Shown: positions 56,217-64,000 of the stretch, piece after piece
How positions within the stretch are numbered: the first letter of the stretch is position 1
Layout of the letters: every line of letters begins with the position of its first letter
Source: QHCA01 sp003244095
GTDB lineage: Bacteria; Actinomycetota; Actinomycetes; Mycobacteriales; QHCA01
DNA: 64,000 nt
Assembly (NCBI GenBank): GCA_038329965.1
Contig: JBBQNN010000001.1
Location: 1 to 64,000 of the forward strand
Direction: 5' to 3'
Program-made: the position numbers and the translations under genes
Notes under the pieces: model-generated
The model's input: the letters and a program-made list of their open reading frames with translations, nothing else
Told to the model about the DNA's origin: nothing
Databases searched by the model: none

Positions 56217-57512
56217 ATGACGCACCCGACCGCCGAGGACGAGGTCGTCGACCTCTGCCGCGACCTCATCCGCTTCGACACGTCCAACCCGACGAGCAAC
56301 GAACGTGCCGCGGCGGAGTACGTCGCCGAGAAGCTGTCCGACGTGGGGCTCGTGCCGACGCTGCTTGAGAGCGAGCCCGGCCGGGCCAGTGTCGTGGCCC
56401 GCCTCGAAGGCAGCGACAGCTCCCGCGCCGCCCTGCTGATCCACGGTCACCTCGACGTGGTGCCGGCCGACGCCGCCGACTGGTCGGTGGATCCGTTCGC
56501 CGGTGAGATTCGCGACGGCTACCTGTGGGGCCGCGGCGCGGTGGACATGAAGGACATGGACGCGATGACGCTGGCGCTGGTGCGCCAGTGGGCGCGGGAG
56601 GGTCGCAAGCCCCCCCGCGACATCGTCGTGGCCTTCATGGCCGACGAGGAAGCCGGCGGCCACAAGGGTGCCGACTTCCTGGTCAACGAGCACGCTGACC
56701 TGTTCGACGGGTGCACCGAGGCGATCGGTGAGGTGGGCGGCTTCTCGGTGACCATCGGCGGTGACCGGCGGCTCTACCTCATCGAGACCGCGCAGAAGGG
56801 GATCGGCTGGCTGCAGCTGACCGCCCGGGGCCGAGCAGGGCACGGCTCGATGGTCAACGACGACAACGCGGTGACCGCGGTGTGCGAGGCGGTGGCCCGG
56901 TTGGGCCGGCATGAGTTCCCGATGCACCTGACCGACACCGTTCGGCGGCTGCTCGAGGAGCTCTCCGGCGCGCTCGGCATCGAGCTCGACCCCGACGACA
57001 TCGAGCCGACGCTCGCCAAGCTCGGCCCGATCGCCCGGCTGATCGGTGCGACGATCCGCAACACGGTCAACCCGACGATGCTCGACGCCGGCTACAAGTG
57101 CAACGTGATCCCGGGTATCGCCCGCGCGGTGGTCGACGGGCGCAGCCTGCCGGGCTATGACGACGAGTTCGAGTCGCAGATACGGGAGGTGGCCGGGCCC
57201 GACATCGAGCTGGACTGGATCGAGCGTGCCCCGGCGGTCGAGACGACGTTCGACGGCGCGCTGGTCGATGCCATGTGCGCGGCCATCCGGGCGGAGGATC
57301 CCGGCGGTCGGCCGGTGCCGTACATGCTCTCCGGCGGCACGGACGCCAAGCACTTCGCCCGGCTGGGCATGCGCTGCTTCGGCTTCTCCCCGCTGCTGCT
57401 GCCGTCCGACCTCGACTTCTCCGCGCTGTTCCACGGTGTCGACGAGCGGGTGCCGCTCGACGGGCTGAAGTTCGGCGTGCGCGTGCTCGAGCGCTTCGTG
57501 GCGACGTGCTGA
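56217..57512 (+). CDS. M20-family metallopeptidase
   Basis: 431-residue zinc peptidase of the M20 (ArgE/DapE/CPG2) family. Metal ligands and catalysis are seen in LLIHGHLDVVPAD, RGAVDMKDMDAM and MADEEAGGHKGADF. The dimerisation domain sits at about 180-300. The substrate could be an N-acyl amino acid, dipeptide or similar. ATG 56217 follows GGAAGGGGG. Its stop overlaps the SDR start region, so it heads a three-gene coupled set with an SDR and a quinone oxidoreductase. Confidence 0.93.
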   Translation: MTHPTAEDEVVDLCRDLIRFDTSNPTSNERAAAEYVAEKLSDVGLVPTLLESEPGRASVVARLEGSDSSRAALLIHGHLDVVPADAADWSVDPFAGEIRDGYLWGRGAVDMKDMDAMTLALVRQWAREGRKPPRDIVVAFMADEEAGGHKGADFLVNEHADLFDGCTEAIGEVGGFSVTIGGDRRLYLIETAQKGIGWLQLTARGRAGHGSMVNDDNAVTAVCEAVARLGRHEFPMHLTDTVRRLLEELSGALGIELDPDDIEPTLAKLGPIARLIGATIRNTVNPTMLDAGYKCNVIPGIARAVVDGRSLPGYDDEFESQIREVAGPDIELDWIERAPAVETTFDGALVDAMCAAIRAEDPGGRPVPYMLSGGTDAKHFARLGMRCFGFSPLLLPSDLDFSALFHGVDERVPLDGLKFGVRVLERFVATC

Positions 57513-58309
57513 CCCGCGATCTCCACGACGCGGTGGCGTGGGTCACGGGGGGCGCCAGCGGCATCGGCGCGACAGTGTGCCGGCAGCTCGCGGCCGGTGG
57601 TGCCCGGGTCGTGGTGTCCGATGTGGACGTCGAGCGTGGCGAGACGGTCGCGGCGGAGGTGGGCGGGCTCTTCGTGAGCACGGATGTCCGACGGCCGGCG
57701 GACAGCACCGCCGCCGTCGCGCTGGCCGAGGAGGCCTACGGGCGGCTCGACCTGGTGCATCTCAACGCCGGCCTGTCCACCGGCGGGATGACACTGGACG
57801 GCTTCGACCCGGCCACCTACCGGCGGCTGATGGACGTCAACCTCGACGGTGTGGTCTACGGTCTCGTCGCCGCGCTGCCGGCGCTGCGGCGGGCCGGCGG
57901 CGGAGCGGTCGTGGTGACGTCGTCGCTGTCGGGGATCACGCCGTTGCCCGGCGACGCGTGGTACGCCGCCAGCAAGCATGCCGTGGTCGGCCTGGTCCGC
58001 TCCGTCGCCGAGCCGCTGTCGGCGGACCGGGTCACGATCAACGCGATCGCCCCAGGGTTCACCAACACCCCGTTCATCGCGGACCTGGTGGCGGTGTTCG
58101 CGGCCGACGGGTTCCCGCTGCTGTCCGCCACCGAAGTGGCAGCGGTCGTCGTCCGCTTGATGACCGGCGAGGACACCGGGCAGGTGTACGCACTGCAGCC
58201 GGGCCGGCCGGTCGAGCCCTACCGCTTCCGAGGGGTGCCCGGTGCCGGCCCCGGCCAGCCGCCGCCGTCGCCGTCGCAGATCGTCTCCGGAGACGTGATG
58301 CGCGGGTGA
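57506..58309 (+). CDS. Short-chain dehydrogenase/reductase
   Basis: 267-residue classical SDR. The cofactor motif is TGGASGIG (about 14-21), followed by HLNAGL. Catalytic Ser is in TSSLSG and YxxxK is intact in WYAASKHAVVG. The C-terminus is extended by about 35 residues (Pro/Arg-rich). GTG 57506 overlaps the M20 stop by 7 bases; no other start keeps the N-terminal strand. Its stop overlaps the next gene by GTGA. The substrate is unknown; the operon suggests an alcohol or ketone in one catabolic route. Confidence 0.9.
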   Translation: MLTRDLHDAVAWVTGGASGIGATVCRQLAAGGARVVVSDVDVERGETVAAEVGGLFVSTDVRRPADSTAAVALAEEAYGRLDLVHLNAGLSTGGMTLDGFDPATYRRLMDVNLDGVVYGLVAALPALRRAGGGAVVVTSSLSGITPLPGDAWYAASKHAVVGLVRSVAEPLSADRVTINAIAPGFTNTPFIADLVAVFAADGFPLLSATEVAAVVVRLMTGEDTGQVYALQPGRPVEPYRFRGVPGAGPGQPPPSPSQIVSGDVMRG

Positions 58310-59298
58310 GAGCCTGGCGCGTGCACCGGCTGGGTGATCCGGCCGAGGTCCTGCAACTCGACGAGGTCGATCCGCCGGGGCCGGGGCCGGGGCAGGTACG
58401 GGTCGCCGTGCACGCCGTCGGGCTGAACTTCCCCGATCTGCTGATGATCGCCGGGCGCTATCAGGAGCGCCCGCCGCTGCCGTTCACGCCCGGCCTGGAG
58501 GTCGCCGGGGTGGTCACAGCGTGCGGCGAGGGCGCCCGGCACGTTCCCGGGGATCGCGTTATGGGCGCGCCGGTCCTGCCGGCCGGCGGGCTGGCCGACG
58601 AGGCCGTGCTGCCCGACGACGGGTGCTACGAGTGGCCGGCCGGCCTGCCCGCGGCGGACGCGGCCGGCCTGTTCATCACATACCAGACCGCGTACGTCGG
58701 CCTGCACCGCCGGGCGGCGCTCCGGGCAGGTGAGGTGCTCCTGGTCCACGCCGGGGCCAGCGGGGTGGGATCGGCGGCGATCCAGCTCGGCAAGGCGGCC
58801 GGTGCGACGGTCATCACCACCTCGGGCGGCCCGGTCAAGACCGCGGCCTGCCGCGACCTCGGTGCCGATGTCGCCCTCGATCACACCACCGACGACTGGG
58901 TGGCCGCCGTCAAGCAGGCCACCGGCGGTCGCGGCGCCGACGTGATCTGGGACCCGGTCGGCGGCGACGTTTTCGACGCGTCCCGCAAGTGCATCGCCTT
59001 CGAGGGCCGGCTGGTGGTCGTCGGCTTCGCCGGCGGGCGCATCCCCGAGGTGCCGGCCAGCCACGTCCTGGTCAAGAACTACAGCGTCGTCGGCCTGCAC
59101 TGGGGGTCGTACCGCCGCTTCGAGCCCAGCCTGATCGCCGAGGCGCACGCCGAACTCCTGCGGTTGCACGCGGCCGGTGTGGTGCGCCCCCTGATCGACC
59201 GCGAGCTGCCGTTGGAGCAGGCCGTCGAGGCCCTGCACCTGCTGGCCACCCGGCAGGTGGCCGGCAAGGTCATCCTGCGGCCGCGTCCCGGTCCCTGA
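58306..59298 (+). CDS. Zinc-free quinone oxidoreductase (zeta-crystallin-like MDR)
   Basis: 330-residue medium-chain reductase of the QOR group, without the catalytic zinc ligands. The NADPH loop is VHAGASGVGSAAIQLGKAAGA, and GLNFPDLLMIAGRYQ and PFTPGLEVAGVV are typical of the group. Later text (DVIWDPVGGDVFDASRKC, FAGGRIPEVP) also fits. It reduces quinones or enones with NADPH. GTG 58306 overlaps the SDR stop (GTGA). Its last 29 bases overlap the end of the opposing permease gene. Confidence 0.92.
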   Translation: MRAWRVHRLGDPAEVLQLDEVDPPGPGPGQVRVAVHAVGLNFPDLLMIAGRYQERPPLPFTPGLEVAGVVTACGEGARHVPGDRVMGAPVLPAGGLADEAVLPDDGCYEWPAGLPAADAAGLFITYQTAYVGLHRRAALRAGEVLLVHAGASGVGSAAIQLGKAAGATVITTSGGPVKTAACRDLGADVALDHTTDDWVAAVKQATGGRGADVIWDPVGGDVFDASRKCIAFEGRLVVVGFAGGRIPEVPASHVLVKNYSVVGLHWGSYRRFEPSLIAEAHAELLRLHAAGVVRPLIDRELPLEQAVEALHLLATRQVAGKVILRPRPGP

Positions 59299-60781
59299 TG
59301 AACTCGTCGCGGGAGTCGATGCCGCCTGGCCGGTTGGCGTTGAGCCGGCTGTTGCGCTGGCCGTACAGGAAGTAGATGGCGAGCCCGATCACCATCCAGA
59401 TCGCGAACCGTAGCCACGTCTTGGTAGGCAGGTTGAGCATCAGGTAGAAGCTGGCGAGCACCGCGAGCGGAGCGATGATGTTCACGGCGGGAACGCGGAA
59501 GGAGCGCTCGAGGTCGGGCTCCTTGCGGCGCAGCACCATCACCGCGATCGAGACGAGGATGAACGCGAACAGCGTGCCGATGTTGACCAGGTCGGCCAAC
59601 GTCCCCAGTGAGAAGTAGAACGCCAGCGCGGCAACGACGACACCGGTCAGAATCGACGTACGAATAGGCGTGCCGAAGCGCGGGGAGACGGCGGAGAACA
59701 CGGTGGGCAGCAACCGGTCGCGGCTCATCGCGAAGAAGACCCGGCTCTGCCCGAGCATCAGGATCATCATCACCGTCGTCAGACCGGCAAGGGCCCCGAT
59801 CGAGACGACGGTGCCGAAGTTCGGGTGACCCACCTGCTCGAACGCCGTCGCGAGCGGCGCCTTGATGTTCATCTTGTCGAACTTCACCATGCCGGTGACG
59901 ACCAGCGACACGGCGACGTACAGCGCCGTGCAGATCGTCAGGGAGGCGATGATCCCGATGGGGAGGTCGCGCTGCGGCTTCTTGGTCTCCTCGGCGGCCG
60001 TGGCCACGATGTCGAAGCCGATGAAGGCGAAGAAGACCAGCGCCGCGCCGGTGAAGATGCCGCTGAGCCCGAACGTCCCGGCGCCGAAGCCCAGATCCTG
60101 CAGCAGCGAAGGCTCCGCAGCGGGTCCGGGAGCACCCTTCGTGCCGCTGGGCGGGACGAACGGGTGATAGTTGCCGGACTTGATGAAGAACAGCCCGGCC
60201 ACGATGACGAAGAGCACGATGCCGACCTTGATCGCCACGATGACGGAGTTGACCCGCGCGGAGACCTTGATCCCGATGCAGATGACTGCCGTGAGGATCA
60301 GCACGATCGCCGCGGCAGCGAAATCGTGGTGGGTGCCGACCAGCCACGTCGGTGGCTCACTGGAGAACACTGCCTTGTAGACGATGGCGAAGTACTCCGA
60401 CCAGCCCACGGCCACCGTTGCCGCGCCCAGCGCCAGCTCCAGGATCAGGTCCCAGCCGATGATCCAGGCGATCACCTCACCGAGGGTCGCGTAGGAGAAG
60501 GTGTACGCGGAACCGGCCACCGGCACCGTGGAGGCGAACTCCGCGTAGCAGACGGCTGCCAGGCCGCAGGCGATGCCCGCCACGACGAAGGATAGTGCAA
60601 CGGCCGGCCCAGCCTGGATGCCGGCGGCCTTGCCGGTGAGGACGAAGATGCCGGTGCCGATGATCACACCGATGCCGAACACCGTGAGGTCGAGCGCTCC
60701 AAGGTGCTTGCGGAGCTGGTGTCCTGGCTCCTCGGTGTCCCTGATGGACTGCTCGACGGACTTGGTACGCATGACGTTCAC
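59270..60781 (-). CDS. Amino acid permease, APC superfamily (cationic amino acid transporter-like)
   Basis: 503-residue permease with about 12 membrane helices. The first helix shows GALDLTVFGIGVIIGTGIFVLTG, the APC TM1 motif with the unwound GTG. The later EETKKPQRDLPIGIIASL loop is the conserved region of the CAT/YfnA group. Likely substrates are cationic or other amino acids. GTG 60781 gives SD-like GAGGA upstream; ATG 60772 is an alternative. It is convergent with the quinone oxidoreductase, overlapping by 29 bases. Confidence 0.93.
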   Translation of the reverse strand: MNVMRTKSVEQSIRDTEEPGHQLRKHLGALDLTVFGIGVIIGTGIFVLTGKAAGIQAGPAVALSFVVAGIACGLAAVCYAEFASTVPVAGSAYTFSYATLGEVIAWIIGWDLILELALGAATVAVGWSEYFAIVYKAVFSSEPPTWLVGTHHDFAAAAIVLILTAVICIGIKVSARVNSVIVAIKVGIVLFVIVAGLFFIKSGNYHPFVPPSGTKGAPGPAAEPSLLQDLGFGAGTFGLSGIFTGAALVFFAFIGFDIVATAAEETKKPQRDLPIGIIASLTICTALYVAVSLVVTGMVKFDKMNIKAPLATAFEQVGHPNFGTVVSIGALAGLTTVMMILMLGQSRVFFAMSRDRLLPTVFSAVSPRFGTPIRTSILTGVVVAALAFYFSLGTLADLVNIGTLFAFILVSIAVMVLRRKEPDLERSFRVPAVNIIAPLAVLASFYLMLNLPTKTWLRFAIWMVIGLAIYFLYGQRNSRLNANRPGGIDSRDEFIRDRDAAAG

Positions 60782-60876
60782 GGCCCACCGGTCCTCTGCT
60801 CTATCCCCTGACGGCGTCAGGCGGCGTCGATCCCGGAGGTGCCCGCGATAGTCACGCGAGAAACGCCGGATCTGCC

Positions 60877-61074
60877 TCAGACGGACAGTCGTGGCAGCGG
60901 TGCCGGCCCGCGGGGCCGGCGCAGGGTCACCTGGCGGGTGCCGTCAGGCAACAGCCGGAGGGTGGCCAGCTCCCAGCCGCTGAACTCCGCCTGGACCGTG
61001 AGCTGCACCTGGGCGCTGACCCTGTCGGTGCCAGGGGGCAGCCGCAGCGGTTGGTACTCGTACTCCGGCGGCAC
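60877..61074 (-). CDS. DUF5703-family small protein
   Basis: 65-residue protein resembling the actinobacterial DUF5703 family, with EYEYQPLRLPPGTDR, EFSGWELATLRLLPDG and the end VTLRRPR. No function is known. The start is at 61074 on the minus strand. The gap to recD2 (30 bases) and its same strand suggest co-transcription with the helicase. Confidence 0.75.
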   Translation of the reverse strand: MPPEYEYQPLRLPPGTDRVSAQVQLTVQAEFSGWELATLRLLPDGTRQVTLRRPRGPAPLPRLSV

Positions 61075-61104
61075 GGCGCCAAGTGTGCCTCATCCGCGCC
61101 CGTC

Positions 61105-63093
61105 TCACGAGGGGGTGGCCGATTTCACCGCGGCCCGGAGGAGCCCGGTCAGGCGGGTCCGCCGGGGCCGGGCGCCGACCTGGCGGACCGCGCGCACGAG
61201 TGCCGGGCCGCAGGCATGCACGATCGACAGGTGCCGCTGCGCCCGCGTGAACCCGGTGTAGACCAGCGGCCGGGACAGCAGCCCACCGGCCTCGACCGGC
61301 AGCACGCTCACCACCGCGGGCCATTCCGAGCCCTGGGCCCGGTGCACCGTGATCGCCCAGCCGTGCCGCAGATCGGATAGGGCCTTGCCGCTCACGTGCA
61401 CCGGGCCGCCGGGGAAGGCGATCGTGACGGTGCCCTCGCGCGCCGCGGTGACGGTGCCGACCTCTCCGTTGGCGAAACCGACCGGCTCGAGGTCGAGGTG
61501 GTTTGCGGTGGCCACCACGCGGTCGCCCGGGTCGAAGCCGGACACGGTCCCCTCACCCGGGTTGAGCCGGTCCTTGAGTGCTGCGTTGAGGGCCACCGTG
61601 CCGGCGTCACCGCGGTGCACGGGTGTCACGACCTGGACGTCGGCGGCTGCGATCCCGAGCGCCCGGGGGATGGCGTCGGTGACGAGTTGCACGGTGCGGT
61701 GGGCCGCCTCGGCGGCGCTGGCCGCCGGGATAACGACGACCTCCCGGGTGGGGTCGTCGACGACAGGTAGCTCGCCGCCCCGGACGGCGGTCGCCAGCCG
61801 GGCGATCGAGCCGCCCTCGGCCTGGCGGTAGAGCGTGGTGAGCTCGGTCGTGGGGAGTACGGCGGCGTCGAGCAGGTCGCCGAGGACCCGCCCCGCACCG
61901 ATGGAGGGCAGCTGGGCCGGATCGCCGACGAGCAGCAGGTGAGTGCCGTCGGCGCACGCCTCGACCAGGGCCGCGGCCAGCTCCGCGTCGAGCATCGAGG
62001 ACTCGTCGACGACGACCACGTCGGCATCGAGCGGCCAGGCCTCGCCGCGGGCGAAGCTCCCGGTCATCCCCTGTGCGCCGAGCAGTCGGTGCACCGTGGC
62101 CGCGGGGGCGTCGGTCAGCTCCTCGAGCCGCTTGGCCGCGCGGCCGGTCGGCGCGGCGAGGGCGACCCGGCGGCCGCGGGCCTCGGCCAGGGTAACGACC
62201 GCGGCGACCGTACGGCTCTTGCCGGTGCCGGGGCCGCCGGTCAGCAGGCTCACGCCGCTGGTGAGGGCATATTCGACCGCCTGGCGCTGTGCGTCGTCGA
62301 GGTCGCCGGCCGCTTTCGAGGCGGCCGCAGCGGCATCGGCCACCGGCTCGGCGGTGGTGAGCAGCCGGGCGATGCCGTCGGCCACGGCGTCCTCGGCCAT
62401 CGCGTACCGCTCCAGACCGAGCAGGTCGCCCTCGCCTTCTGCAGCCTCCTGTCCGGCCTCGGGGCTGGCATCGGAAGTGGCGTGGTGCGCGAGGACCCGG
62501 CCGGACTCGAGGGCCGCGGCCACGGCCGCGGGTGGGTCCGGCACCTGCTCGCCGGCCAGGACCGACATGACCAACTCGGTAGGCAGGGCCGTGTGCCCGT
62601 CGCGGGCCGCCCGGGCCAGCGCCCAGGCGGTCATGGCGCGGCCGCGGCGGGGGTCGGCGCGCTGCACCCCGGCGACGGCGGACACGGCCAGCCGGTCGGC
62701 GTCGGTGACCTTGACCTCCGCCAGCTCCAGCAGCCGCCAGGGGTCGTCGCTGAGGATCGGCGCGGCCATCTTGCCCAGGGTCTCCACGATGCGGCCGGCC
62801 AGTCGGGCGGGCAGCCCGGCCGGCACCAGGAGCATGACGACGTCGTAGACCGGGGCGGCCTGCTCGAAGGCCGTCATGAGCTTCTCGGCCCGGGCCGGGC
62901 TCACCCTCGGCAGTTTCGCCAGCGTGCCGGCCGACAGGTCGTCGGGGGAGGCGATACCGGCCTCGGCTATCGCCGTGGCGAGCGATCGGCCCAGCCCCGG
63001 CCATAGGCCGGCTGCGCAGAACTGCTCGAAGGCGGCCTCCTGTCCCGGCACCGGCCGAGCGTATCGGCGGCGGTCGGCGACCCGTACGGCCAC
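61105..63093 (-). CDS. RecD2-type ATP-dependent DNA helicase
   Basis: 662-residue SF1B helicase. An N-terminal helix-hairpin-helix-like region (about 30-110) is followed by the motor. Walker A is LTGGPGTGKSRT (about 283-294), motif II is VVVDESSMLDAELAAAL, and motif III is LLLVGDPAQLPSIGAG. The C-terminal UvrD-like part ends ITVHRAQGSEWPAVV and LVYTGFTRAQRHL. RecD2 helicases work in DNA repair without RecBC. GTG 63093 is used; GTG 63051 would also give a good start. Confidence 0.92.
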   Translation of the reverse strand: MAVRVADRRRYARPVPGQEAAFEQFCAAGLWPGLGRSLATAIAEAGIASPDDLSAGTLAKLPRVSPARAEKLMTAFEQAAPVYDVVMLLVPAGLPARLAGRIVETLGKMAAPILSDDPWRLLELAEVKVTDADRLAVSAVAGVQRADPRRGRAMTAWALARAARDGHTALPTELVMSVLAGEQVPDPPAAVAAALESGRVLAHHATSDASPEAGQEAAEGEGDLLGLERYAMAEDAVADGIARLLTTAEPVADAAAAASKAAGDLDDAQRQAVEYALTSGVSLLTGGPGTGKSRTVAAVVTLAEARGRRVALAAPTGRAAKRLEELTDAPAATVHRLLGAQGMTGSFARGEAWPLDADVVVVDESSMLDAELAAALVEACADGTHLLLVGDPAQLPSIGAGRVLGDLLDAAVLPTTELTTLYRQAEGGSIARLATAVRGGELPVVDDPTREVVVIPAASAAEAAHRTVQLVTDAIPRALGIAAADVQVVTPVHRGDAGTVALNAALKDRLNPGEGTVSGFDPGDRVVATANHLDLEPVGFANGEVGTVTAAREGTVTIAFPGGPVHVSGKALSDLRHGWAITVHRAQGSEWPAVVSVLPVEAGGLLSRPLVYTGFTRAQRHLSIVHACGPALVRAVRQVGARPRRTRLTGLLRAAVKSATPS

Positions 63094-63173
63094 CCGCTCC
63101 CGTGATCAGGCAGTCCTGCGGGGTTCTCACGGCGTGTCGCCTGCAAGCGTGCATGATCACCGCGACGGGCTGG

Positions 63174-64000
63174 CTAATCTCCCCGGCGGGACGGATGGGC
63201 CGAGACGTCGTCCAGGGCGGAGCTGATCGACGGCGGGAGCTCCAGCGCCTCGGCCTGCAGGGAGCCCACCAACTGCCCGACCGTCCGCGCACCGACGATA
63301 GGGGCGGCCACGCCGGGCCGGTCGCGCACCCAAGCCAGTGCCACCGCGAGCGGCGACGTGCCGAGCCCGTCAGCGGCGGTGGCCACCGCCTCGACGATGC
63401 CCGCCGAGCGCTCGTCGAGGTAGCGGCCGACGAAGCCCGCAAAGGTCGGCGAGGCCGCCCGGGAGTCGGCCGGCCGGCCGTCGCGGTACTTCCCGGTGAG
63501 CACGCCGCGACCCAGCGGGGACCACGGGAGCAGTCCCAGGCCGGCGTCCAGGGCGGCTGGCCCGACCTCCTGCTCGATCCCGCGCTCCAGCAAGGAGTAC
63601 TCGACCTGCGTGGACACCAGGCGCGCCCTTCCTGGCCAGGCGGCCTGCCAGGTCGCGGCCCTGGCGGTCTGCCAGCCGCTGTAGTTGGAGATGCCGACGT
63701 AGCGGGTGCGGCCCGAGGCCTGCGCCGCGTCGAGGGCGGACAGTGTCTCCTCCAGCGGCGTGCCGTCGTCCCAGGTGTGCAGCTGCCACAGGTCGACGTG
63801 GGCGACACCGAGCCGGGACAGCGAGGCATCGAGCGTGTCGAGCAGCGCCCGGCGCGACGCGTCGACGACCACCTCGCCGGTCCGGCGGGAGATCGCCGCC
63901 TTGGTCGCGAGGACCACCTCCTCGCGTGGCACCACGTCACGCAGCAACCGGCCGAGCATGCTCTCGGACTCACCGTCCACGTACGTCGCCGCCGTGTCGA
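63174..64000 (-). CDS. Aldo/keto reductase (5' end beyond the window)
   Basis: At least 275 residues of an AKR. The visible N-terminal text D-T-A-A-T-Y-V-D-G-E-S-E holds the catalytic Tyr, followed by VLATKAA (Lys) and DLWQLHTWDDG (His). LLPWSPLGRGVLTGKY and the IVGARTVGQLVGSLQA cofactor site are typical. The gene runs off the end of the window on its 5' side, so the start codon is not seen. NADPH-dependent reduction of aldehydes or ketones is expected; the substrate is unknown. Confidence 0.92.
   Translation of the reverse strand, partial: DTAATYVDGESESMLGRLLRDVVPREEVVLATKAAISRRTGEVVVDASRRALLDTLDASLSRLGVAHVDLWQLHTWDDGTPLEETLSALDAAQASGRTRYVGISNYSGWQTARAATWQAAWPGRARLVSTQVEYSLLERGIEQEVGPAALDAGLGLLPWSPLGRGVLTGKYRDGRPADSRAASPTFAGFVGRYLDERSAGIVEAVATAADGLGTSPLAVALAWVRDRPGVAAPIVGARTVGQLVGSLQAEALELPPSISSALDDVSAHPSRRGD

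Overview
The window is a high-GC (low-70s percent by eye) actinobacterial chromosome segment. Gene density is high, overlapping ATGA/GTGA/TGATG junctions are common, and GTG and TTG starts are frequent. Much of its first two thirds follows the gene order of the Mycobacterium tuberculosis Rv1461-Rv1488 region: suf genes, an echA12-like gene, an ABC-F protein, acn with its TetR regulator, a RipA-like NlpC/P60 hydrolase, moxR-DUF58-VWA, fabG1-inhA, hemH, an Rv1486c-position protein, and NfeD-SPFH. Several features argue against a mycobacterium: a Rieske ferredoxin inside the suf operon, large extra gene blocks inserted in the conserved order, and convergent devR and devS genes. I cannot name the genus.

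Layout. 1-5.3 kb: suf Fe-S assembly operon (sufB partial, sufD, Rieske ferredoxin, sufC, sufS, sufU, sufT), tightly overlapped. 5.5-12 kb: ABC-F ATPase, K+ channel, membrane glycosyltransferase-like protein, tiny HTH protein, EchA12-like crotonase and acyl-CoA dehydrogenase. 12-18 kb: ABC exporter, GAF-GAF-GGDEF-EAL protein, atypical SDR and Mug-type DNA glycosylase. 18.1-21.5 kb: acn-acnR with a candidate AcnR operator. 21.6-30.6 kb: accessory block (VOC protein, asparagine synthetase, an ADH/methyltransferase/aminotransferase-V operon, Sir2, PAP2, a frameshifted acyl-CoA synthetase). 30.8-44.9 kb: envelope and lipid genes (RipA-like hydrolase, PH-domain membrane pair, lipoprotein, dodecin-moxR-DUF58-VWA, fabG-inhA, CAP-domain protein, hemH, NfeD-SPFH, lytic transglycosylase). 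44.9-53.8 kb: SpoU methylase, GNAT, secreted phosphoesterase, then a DevR/DevS (DosR/DosS)-like hypoxia module. 53.8-64 kb: ADH remnant, DUF574 methyltransferase, tRNA-Leu(GAG), SGNH hydrolase, M20-SDR-quinone oxidoreductase operon, amino acid permease, DUF5703 protein, RecD2 helicase and an aldo/keto reductase running off the end.

The most interesting material is regulatory. A near-perfect DevR/DosR box (13 of 14 core positions) lies in the divergent promoter between the devS-like heme-sensor kinase gene and an Acg-type nitroreductase gene. The nitroreductase gene overlaps a fused GNAT/acyl-CoA-synthetase gene of the protein acetyltransferase type. A matching Sir2 deacylase gene lies 23 kb away. 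A candidate AcnR operator precedes acn. Two intergenic copies of a 50-bp inverted repeat, each with 18-bp arms and a 14-nt loop, sit about 6 kb apart and match no element I know.
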